Positions 23,994-29,779 of a stretch of DNA of 29,779 nt are shown here, piece after piece. Made by a program: the position numbers and the translations under genes. The notes below the pieces were generated by a model. It was not told where the DNA came from and ran no database searches. It saw only the letters and a program-made list of their open reading frames with translations. This DNA is from JAYSFC01 sp041913505 (GTDB taxonomy: Bacteria; Pseudomonadota; Gammaproteobacteria; Burkholderiales; Burkholderiaceae_C): the NCBI GenBank assembly GCA_041913505.1, contig JAYSFC010000037.1:1-29779 (forward strand). Direction: 5' to 3'. Every line of letters starts with the position of its first letter. The stretch's first letter is position 1.

Positions 23994-24542
23994 TCACGCT
24001 GCGCAGCGCTGCGCAGCCATTGCCCGCTTGTTGCGTGGCCGCGAGGCCGCCACCGCTGGCGGCATGCCGTTGATGCCACCCAGGCCCAGCACCAGTGTGA
24101 TGCTGCGCGCGGCCTCGTCCCGATCGTCGGGCGCATAGGCCCGGTAGCTGCCGTTACCCTCGCCCGGCGCACGCTGCGCCGCATGGAACACGATGCGCGC
24201 GCCGCTGCGCGCTCCGCCGCCGAACGGCAGCACGCGCAGCCGCGCCGTGCGCTCAAGCGCCAACCCCATGTGGCCAGGGCGATTGATGAGATCGGTGCGG
24301 ATGGTGCGCCAGCTCTCCCCGCCGTCGAGCGAGTATTGCCAGGTGCCGACCTGGGCATCGAGGTACTCGATGATCACGCCCATGGGAGCGAGCACGCCCT
24401 CGCAGTGCTCACTCACGATGGCGGCGATGCTGTTGCCCCCGACGCCTGCGGAGCTGGCACTGGCCAGTGCGGCCGGATGGTGGGCGCCCCTGGGCTTGGG
24501 GCCCACGGCATCGGCGCGATGAGGAAGTAGCACAGTGGTCAT
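23994..24542 (-). CDS. Orphan small protein with adhesin-repeat-like motif
   Basis: A 182-residue protein I cannot name. After MTTVLLPHRADAV and an Ala/Ser/Gly-rich part, residues about 60-125 contain VIIEYLDAQVGTWQYSLDGGESWRTI and LERTARLRVLPFGGGARSGARIVFHAA. The GTWQYSLDGG-x-W signature and the following LRVLP/IVFHA strands resemble the repeated beta-sandwich units of very large bacterial adhesins (GTWQYSTDGGSTW...LRFVP...LTFRAWD), here as a single unit without signal peptide or repeats. The carboxy end is Ala/Arg-rich and covers a perfect 20-base palindrome. The start at 24542 has GAAGGG about 10 bases upstream. It is divergent from the response regulator at 24710. Function unknown; a decayed adhesin fragment is an alternative. 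Confidence 0.65.
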   Translation of the reverse strand: MTTVLLPHRADAVGPKPRGAHHPAALASASSAGVGGNSIAAIVSEHCEGVLAPMGVIIEYLDAQVGTWQYSLDGGESWRTIRTDLINRPGHMGLALERTARLRVLPFGGGARSGARIVFHAAQRAPGEGNGSYRAYAPDDRDEAARSITLVLGLGGINGMPPAVAASRPRNKRAMAAQRCAA

Positions 24543-24659
24543 GAACGCATCCCTTCTTCGTTTTCGATAGCAACACAGTCCGGCCGACAAGGCGCCTGCG
24601 CGCCGGACAGCCCTCCAAGGCATGCGAAAAGTCTAGAAAGCGAACAGGCGTGCGTCCAT

Positions 24660-24696
24660 CGCACAAATAGACTAGGCTGGCACACCCTGTTGTGCG
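24660..24696. promoter_or_regulatory. Inverted repeat upstream of the response regulator
   Basis: CGCACAA (24660-24666) and TTGTGCG (24690-24696) form exact 7-base inverted arms 23 bases apart, in the 167-base region between two divergent genes. A second pair, AGTCTA (24630-24635) and TAGACT (24668-24673), overlaps it. Such spacing fits a site for a dimeric regulator, perhaps the adjacent NarL-type protein acting on its own promoter. This is inference; no promoter hexamers could be assigned with confidence. Confidence 0.35.
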
Positions 24697-24709
24697 CAAT
24701 ACTCGGTCC

Positions 24710-25348
24710 ATGCCTGCACACCTGCTGCTCGTGGACGACCACACCCTGTTTCGCACCGGCCTGCGCCTGATCGTGCAGGACCACCCCGGCGTAGGGGCAA
24801 TCGACGAAGCCGGCTCCATCGCCCAGGCCTGCGCGCTCGCACCGCGTGGCGTGGACCTGGTGCTGCTGGACATCCAGATGCCAGGCATGAACGGACTCGA
24901 CGGCGTGCGCCCACTGCGCGAGGTCTTCCCGCAAGCGCGCATCGTGCTGGTTTCGGCCAGCGTGGCCCCCGACGCGGTGCGCGAAGCGCGTGCCCGCGGC
25001 GCGGACGGATTCCTGCCCAAGTCCGCGAGCGGCGAAGACATTCTCGAGGCCATCAGCCTCACCCTGGCGGGCCAGCCCTGCTTTCCTGCTGCCAATACGC
25101 CCGCGCCCCCGCCAGCTGGGCAACCCAGCCCCACGCTCACGGCACGCCAGCTCGACGTGCTGAACCTGCTGTGCGCGGGCAAGCCCAACAAGGTGATCGC
25201 GCGCGACCTGGGCCTGAGCGAGAACACCGTGCGCGTGCACGTCACGGCCATCTTCGCGCAGCTCGGCGTGAACAGCCGCAGCGCTGCGCTGCTGAGCGCC
25301 CAGCGCCTGGGCCTGGTCGACTGGCTCCTCGTCGATGCGCCGCGCTGA
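24710..25348 (+). CDS. NarL/FixJ-type response regulator
   Basis: A 212-residue two-component transcription factor. The receiver domain (about 1-120) has the acidic pair in LLVDDHTLF, the phosphorylation site Asp54 in VLLDIQMPGMNGLDG, and Lys104 in FLPKSASGEDILEAI. A Pro/Ala linker leads to a LuxR-type helix-turn-helix at about 141-205 (LTARQLDVLNLLCAGKPNKVIARDLGLSENTVRVHVTAIFAQLGVNSR). It overlaps the downstream hybrid kinase by 14 bases, so they probably form a pair. The ATG at 24710 is preferred to the GTG at 24692 because the protein then begins directly at the first receiver strand; ribosome sites do not decide it. Target genes are unknown. Confidence 0.93.
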   Translation: MPAHLLLVDDHTLFRTGLRLIVQDHPGVGAIDEAGSIAQACALAPRGVDLVLLDIQMPGMNGLDGVRPLREVFPQARIVLVSASVAPDAVREARARGADGFLPKSASGEDILEAISLTLAGQPCFPAANTPAPPPAGQPSPTLTARQLDVLNLLCAGKPNKVIARDLGLSENTVRVHVTAIFAQLGVNSRSAALLSAQRLGLVDWLLVDAPR

Positions 25349-27185
25349 CGCCCTGCGTGCCCGCGCCGCCAGCTGGCATCACGCCTGGCACGACGCGCTG
25401 CGCTGGGACCGCGACGAGGTGCTGGCCGAGCAGGTCGCCCTGCTGCGACGCAATTTCCCGATGACGCTGTGGGCGTCGCTGATCACCTCGGTGGGCACCG
25501 TGTGGATCATGTCGCTCGTGGTGCCGCTTGCGCCCATGCTGTGGTGGCTGGCATCGCATGTCGCGGTGGTGGCGCTGGTGTACCTGGGCCTGCGGCCGCT
25601 GCCGCGTGCGGACCACGGCCCGCGCGCGGACGCGCGTCGGCTCACCGCATGCATGGCCGCCATGGGCCTGACCTGGGGATCGCTCGGCTGCGTGGTGTGG
25701 TGGAAGGGCGGCGGCACCGACGCCGTGGTCTACGCCATCGGCATCCTGAGCACTGTCTCGTCGGGCGCGCTGGGCCTGGGTGCGCCACTGCTGCGCGGCT
25801 ACGTGGCCTACCTGACCTGCGCCATCAGCGGCGTGCTGCTAGCGCTGGCGGTGGTGGGCGGCCCCATCGCGCTGCCCGGCTGCGTGATGGTGTTCGTGTA
25901 TTACCTGCTGACCTGCCTGCACGCGCGCAACCACGCCGAGGCAGCGCGCCACAGCATCGAGCTCAAGTTCGACAACGAGCGCCTCGTCACGCAGCTGCGC
26001 GCGCAAACACAGCGTGCTGTGCAGGCCCAGGCCGCGGCCGAATTGGCCAGCCAGGACAAGTCGCGCTTTCTCGCGGCGGCCAGCCACGATCTGCGCCAAC
26101 CCTTGCATGCCATGGGCCTGTTCCTCGACACGCTCACGCGCAGTCCGCTGTCGCCGCAGCAGGCCACGGTACTCGGGCATGCGCGCGCGGCCTCGGGCGC
26201 CGCTGCGGAGATGCTCACCACGCTGCTCGACTACTCGCGCCTGGAGGCCGGCGTGGTGAAGGCGCATGGCGCCCCCTTCGCGGTACAGCCGCTGCTCAGC
26301 GCGCTGGAGCAGGAGTTCGGCGTGCAAGCCGACGCCGCGTCGCTGGTCTACCGCACGCGCGAGACCTCTGCCGCGGCGCTGGCCGACAAGGCGCTCGTCG
26401 ACCTCGTGATGCGCAACTTCATCTCGAACGCACTGCGCTACACACACGAAGGCGGCGTGCTCATCGCCTGCCGCCCGCGTGCGGGCCAGCTCGCACTGGA
26501 AGTCTGGGACACGGGCAGCGGCATCGCGCCCGAACACCTCGAAGACATCTTCCGGGAGTTCCACCAGTTGGGCAATCCCGAGCGCGACCGGCGCAAGGGC
26601 CTGGGCCTGGACCTGGCGATCGTGCAACGCCTGGCCCGCGAAATGCAGACCCGCGTGGAAGTGCGCTCGCGTCCCGGGCGCGGCTCGGTGTTCCGTCTGT
26701 GGCTCGCACCCTGGCATGGCGCGCTCGAGGACGAGGCCGCGGCACCGCCCCGAGACGGCACCCGCCTTGCGGGACGGCATATCCTGGTCATTGACGACGA
26801 TGAGGCTGTGCGCCTGGGCATGCAGTCACTGCTGGAGAGCTGGGGCTGCATCTGCACCTGCGCCGAATCGGCGACTGACGCGATCGCGCGATTGCGCGGC
26901 GTGCCGCCCCCCAGCCTGATCGTGACCGATTTCCGGCTGCGCAACGAAGAGACGGGCAAGCAGGCCCTGCAGGCGCTGCGCGGGCACTTGCAGCGCCCCG
27001 TGCCGGCCATCATCATGACGGGAGACACCTCGCCGCAGCGCCTGCGCGACGCGCAATCCACGGCGGCGCTGCTGCTGCACAAGCCTGTGTCCACGGGCCA
27101 GCTGCGCGACGCGCTGGTGGAACTGCTGCAGGAACAGGCCCCGGCCGCGCCTCAGAGCCAGCGGCGCAGCAGCGCCATCACCTGA
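25335..27185 (+). CDS. Hybrid sensor histidine kinase
   Basis: A 616-residue membrane kinase. Residues about 43-200 contain five or six hydrophobic segments (SLITSVGTVWIMSLVVPLAPMLWW, WLASHVAVVALVYLGL, VVYAIGILSTVSSGALGLGAP, YVAYLTCAISGVLLALAVVGG, VMVFVYYLLTCL), with little periplasmic sequence. The phosphoacceptor is His251 in AASHDLRQPLHAMGLF. The ATPase domain has NFISNALRYT (N box), VWDTGSGI (G1) and KGLGLDLAIVQRLA (G2). A carboxy-terminal receiver has IDDDEA, Asp532 in IVTDFRLRN and the HKP lysine near the end, so phosphorelay through its own receiver to the neighbouring regulator is possible. HDLRQPLHAMGLFLD is typical of the hybrid kinases of beta-proteobacteria. Its last 34 bases overlap the aldehyde dehydrogenase gene on the other strand. 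Confidence 0.94.
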   Translation: MRRADALRARAASWHHAWHDALRWDRDEVLAEQVALLRRNFPMTLWASLITSVGTVWIMSLVVPLAPMLWWLASHVAVVALVYLGLRPLPRADHGPRADARRLTACMAAMGLTWGSLGCVVWWKGGGTDAVVYAIGILSTVSSGALGLGAPLLRGYVAYLTCAISGVLLALAVVGGPIALPGCVMVFVYYLLTCLHARNHAEAARHSIELKFDNERLVTQLRAQTQRAVQAQAAAELASQDKSRFLAAASHDLRQPLHAMGLFLDTLTRSPLSPQQATVLGHARAASGAAAEMLTTLLDYSRLEAGVVKAHGAPFAVQPLLSALEQEFGVQADAASLVYRTRETSAAALADKALVDLVMRNFISNALRYTHEGGVLIACRPRAGQLALEVWDTGSGIAPEHLEDIFREFHQLGNPERDRRKGLGLDLAIVQRLAREMQTRVEVRSRPGRGSVFRLWLAPWHGALEDEAAAPPRDGTRLAGRHILVIDDDEAVRLGMQSLLESWGCICTCAESATDAIARLRGVPPPSLIVTDFRLRNEETGKQALQALRGHLQRPVPAIIMTGDTSPQRLRDAQSTAALLLHKPVSTGQLRDALVELLQEQAPAAPQSQRRSSAIT

Positions 27186-28600
27186 TCGAAGCGCGCGCCG
27201 TAGGGCGGGTAGAACAGCGAGCCCAGGGCCCAGCGCGACTGCACGAGCACCGATTTCTGGTGCGTGAAGCGCAGGAAACCCTGCTCGCCATGGTAGGCAC
27301 CCCAACCACTGTCGCCTACACCACCGAACGGCAGGTTGTCGTGCGCGATGTGCATGAGCGTGTCGTTCACCGTCACACCGCCGCTCACCGTGCGGCGCAG
27401 CACGTCGTCGCGCGTGGCCTCGCTGCGGCCAAACCAGTACAGCGCCAACGGGCGTGGCTGGGCGTTGATGTGGGCCACGGCATCGTCGAGCCGCTCGTAG
27501 GCGATCACGGGCAGGATGGGACCAAAGATCTCCTCCTGCATGAGCTGCATGGCAGAGGTGGCGCCAAAAACGAGCACGGGCGCCATCTGGCGGCCCACGC
27601 CATCACCCAGGCCCGCCTGGTGGTTGGGCGGTGGATTCGTGGGAGCGGGCTCGATCACCTGCACCTCGGCCCCCAGCGTCTGTGCCTGCTGCAGCATGGT
27701 GCGCAGGCGTGCCAGGTGGCGCGTGGTGATGATGGAGGCGTAATCCGGATTGCCCTCGATCTGCGGAAACAACCGCAGGACGGCCGCGCGGTAGGCCTCG
27801 GCGAAAGCGGCCTCGCGCCCGCGGGGCAGCAGCACGTAGTCGGGCGCGATGCAGGTCTGCCCCGCGTTGAGCAGCTTGCCGTGCGCGATCTTGAGCACGG
27901 CCTCCTCCAGGTTGCAATCGGCATCGATGATGCAAGGGCACTTGCCGTTGAGCTCCATCGTCGTGGGCGTTAGGTTCACGGCCGCGGCCTGTGCCACCTT
28001 GCGCCCGACGAGCGTAGAACCCGTGAACATGAGGTGATCGAATGGCAGCGAGGCAAACAGCGCCGACACGGCCACATCGCCCTGAACCACGCAGAACTCC
28101 TCGGGCGTGAAGAACTGGCCGACAAGCGCCGCGAGCTGGGCCGAAGTGTGGGGCGTGAGTTCGCTGGGCTTGAGCATCACGCGGTTGCCCGCCGCCAGCG
28201 CCGTGATGGCGGGCGCCAGCGCGAGCTGCACCGGGTAGTTCCACGGCGAGATCACGCCCACCACGCCCAGCGGCTGGCGTTGGATCCACGCCGAGGCGGG
28301 CTGCAGGTACAGCGGTGTGCGCACCTTCTGCGGCCGGCTCCAGCGCGCCAGGTGCTTGAGAGTGTGCGCCAGCAGCGTGCGCAGCACGAAGAAGTCGGCC
28401 ACCTCGGTGAGCCGCGTGGAACGCATGCCGAAATCGGCTTGCACGGCGGCCGCGAGCGCGGGCGCATGCTCATCGATGAGCTTGCGCATGCGCAGCAGGC
28501 GCTCACGGCGCACCAGCAAGGGGACGTCAGGCTGCGCGCGGCTGGCCTGGCGCTGGGTCTCGAACAGCGAACGGATGTCGGCAGGAGTCATGCCACCCAT
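27152..28600 (-). CDS. Coniferyl aldehyde dehydrogenase-type NAD(P)+ enzyme
   Basis: A 482-residue aldehyde dehydrogenase that oxidises an aldehyde to its acid. The active-site residues are clear: Cys250 in NAGQTCIAPDY, Glu216 in TTMELNGKCPCI, the oxyanion Asn of VISPWNYPVQL and the coenzyme loop MLKPSELTPHTSA and FTGSTLVGR. EEIFGPILPV and NDTLMHIAHDNLPFGGVGDSGWGAYHGEQGF finish the family pattern. The HIAHDNLPFGGVGxSGxGxYHG style and RPQKVRTPLYLQPA are typical of the class 3/coniferyl aldehyde dehydrogenase (CalB-like) branch; real substrates could be long-chain or aromatic aldehydes. A second ATG at 28591 would remove three residues. It is convergent with the kinase. Confidence 0.9.
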   Translation of the reverse strand: MGGMTPADIRSLFETQRQASRAQPDVPLLVRRERLLRMRKLIDEHAPALAAAVQADFGMRSTRLTEVADFFVLRTLLAHTLKHLARWSRPQKVRTPLYLQPASAWIQRQPLGVVGVISPWNYPVQLALAPAITALAAGNRVMLKPSELTPHTSAQLAALVGQFFTPEEFCVVQGDVAVSALFASLPFDHLMFTGSTLVGRKVAQAAAVNLTPTTMELNGKCPCIIDADCNLEEAVLKIAHGKLLNAGQTCIAPDYVLLPRGREAAFAEAYRAAVLRLFPQIEGNPDYASIITTRHLARLRTMLQQAQTLGAEVQVIEPAPTNPPPNHQAGLGDGVGRQMAPVLVFGATSAMQLMQEEIFGPILPVIAYERLDDAVAHINAQPRPLALYWFGRSEATRDDVLRRTVSGGVTVNDTLMHIAHDNLPFGGVGDSGWGAYHGEQGFLRFTHQKSVLVQSRWALGSLFYPPYGARFDQVMALLRRWL

Positions 28601-28624
28601 GATAGAGCCCAGTGGCTGCCGGAA

Positions 28625-28978
28625 TTAGGGTTCCCTCACTTCCCGCGGCTGCACATCGGTCACGTCGGCTGTGCCGGGCAGCACTCCCCCGCGGCGGCTC
28701 GGCCCCGGCTCGCCGCTCTCCCCCTCGGGCCGCGCGCCGGACCAACCCTGCGCCGATCCGTAGGCGCGGTAGACCGTGCTCCAGCCCGTGCGCGGATCCA
28801 CCCGCAGGCTCCAGGGCATGACGGGGCGGCCCGTGAGCTTGGCCCACAACGCGCGCAGCCCCCAGACCACGCCCAGCAGCACCGCTGCAGCCAGCAGGCT
28901 CAGGAAGAACACCAGGCCCACGGCCACCAGCAGGGCTCGCACGAGCCAGCGGCCCAGCGTCGTCACGACATCATTCAA
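28625..28978 (-). CDS. Small membrane protein of unknown function, TTG start
   Basis: A 117-residue protein with one long hydrophobic segment or a tight helical hairpin (about residues 8-38: LGRWLVRALLVAVGLVFFLSLLAAAVLLGVVWGL), then a short basic, aromatic part (ALWAKLTGRPVMPWSLRVDPRTGWSTVYRAYGSA) and a Pro/Gly/Arg/Glu-rich tail. I do not recognise the family. No ATG is in frame near the beginning; TTG at 28978 is chosen because GAAAGG lies 7 bases upstream and the protein then begins (M)NDVVTTLGRW. A GTG at about 28963 is the alternative. It starts 28 bases after the clpB stop on the same strand, so it may be transcribed with clpB. Confidence 0.65.
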   Translation of the reverse strand: MNDVVTTLGRWLVRALLVAVGLVFFLSLLAAAVLLGVVWGLRALWAKLTGRPVMPWSLRVDPRTGWSTVYRAYGSAQGWSGARPEGESGEPGPSRRGGVLPGTADVTDVQPREVREP

Positions 28979-29006
28979 AACACAGCCTTTCTCCACACCG
29001 TCCGGA

Positions 29007-29779
<773 letters not shown>

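Noticed and set aside
25469..26794. 441-codon open frame on the plus strand
   Set aside because: Shifted frame inside the hybrid histidine kinase; Arg/Ala-rich and without motifs.

Overview
The window looks like a chromosomal segment of a beta-proteobacterium of the Comamonadaceae, probably near Acidovorax or Alicycliphilus. That placement is an inference from high GC, from gene order (tpiA-secG-tRNA-Leu-nuoA, rpsO-pnp) and from protein style; no search was possible. Most genes are ordinary housekeeping or well-known accessory genes. I see no insertion sequence, CRISPR array, prophage or integrase.

Layout, left to right. 1-2.9 kb (minus strand): start of nuoB, nuoA, a tRNA-Leu(GAG), secG, tpiA and a quinone oxidoreductase overlapping tpiA by an ATGA. 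3.0-5.8 kb (minus): pnp and rpsO, with a clear intrinsic terminator and a long pnp leader hairpin between them. 5.8-7.0 kb (minus): a class I/II aminotransferase. 7.0-15.1 kb (plus): a small exported protein, then a type IV pilus minor-pilin operon of two fimT-like genes, pilV, pilW, pilX, pilY1 and pilE. Together these should form the priming and tip complex of a type IV pilus, with PilY1 as a calcium-dependent tip adhesin and the minor pilins as the initiation complex.

15.1-15.5 kb is the only gene-free stretch over 300 bases. Then come ribD (plus), selD (minus), and a plus-strand mnmH-phospholipase D pair that overlaps by 4 bases. SelD and MnmH together imply 2-selenouridine in tRNA. 20.4-21.4 kb (minus) is dusC, a second tRNA-modifying enzyme. 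After it lie an unrecognised plus-strand gene, a class I methyltransferase and a GNAT acetyltransferase (both minus).

24.0-27.2 kb holds the least familiar set: a small orphan protein carrying an adhesin-like GTWQYSLDGG motif, divergent from a NarL-type response regulator and an overlapping hybrid histidine kinase, with inverted repeats in the shared upstream region. The window closes on the minus strand with a coniferyl-aldehyde-type dehydrogenase, a small TTG-started membrane protein and the 3' end of clpB.

The strongest non-coding signals are the rpsO terminator, the pnp leader hairpin, a hairpin in the nuoA leader whose two imperfect positions are G-U pairs only in the minus-strand RNA, and the structured region after pnp.
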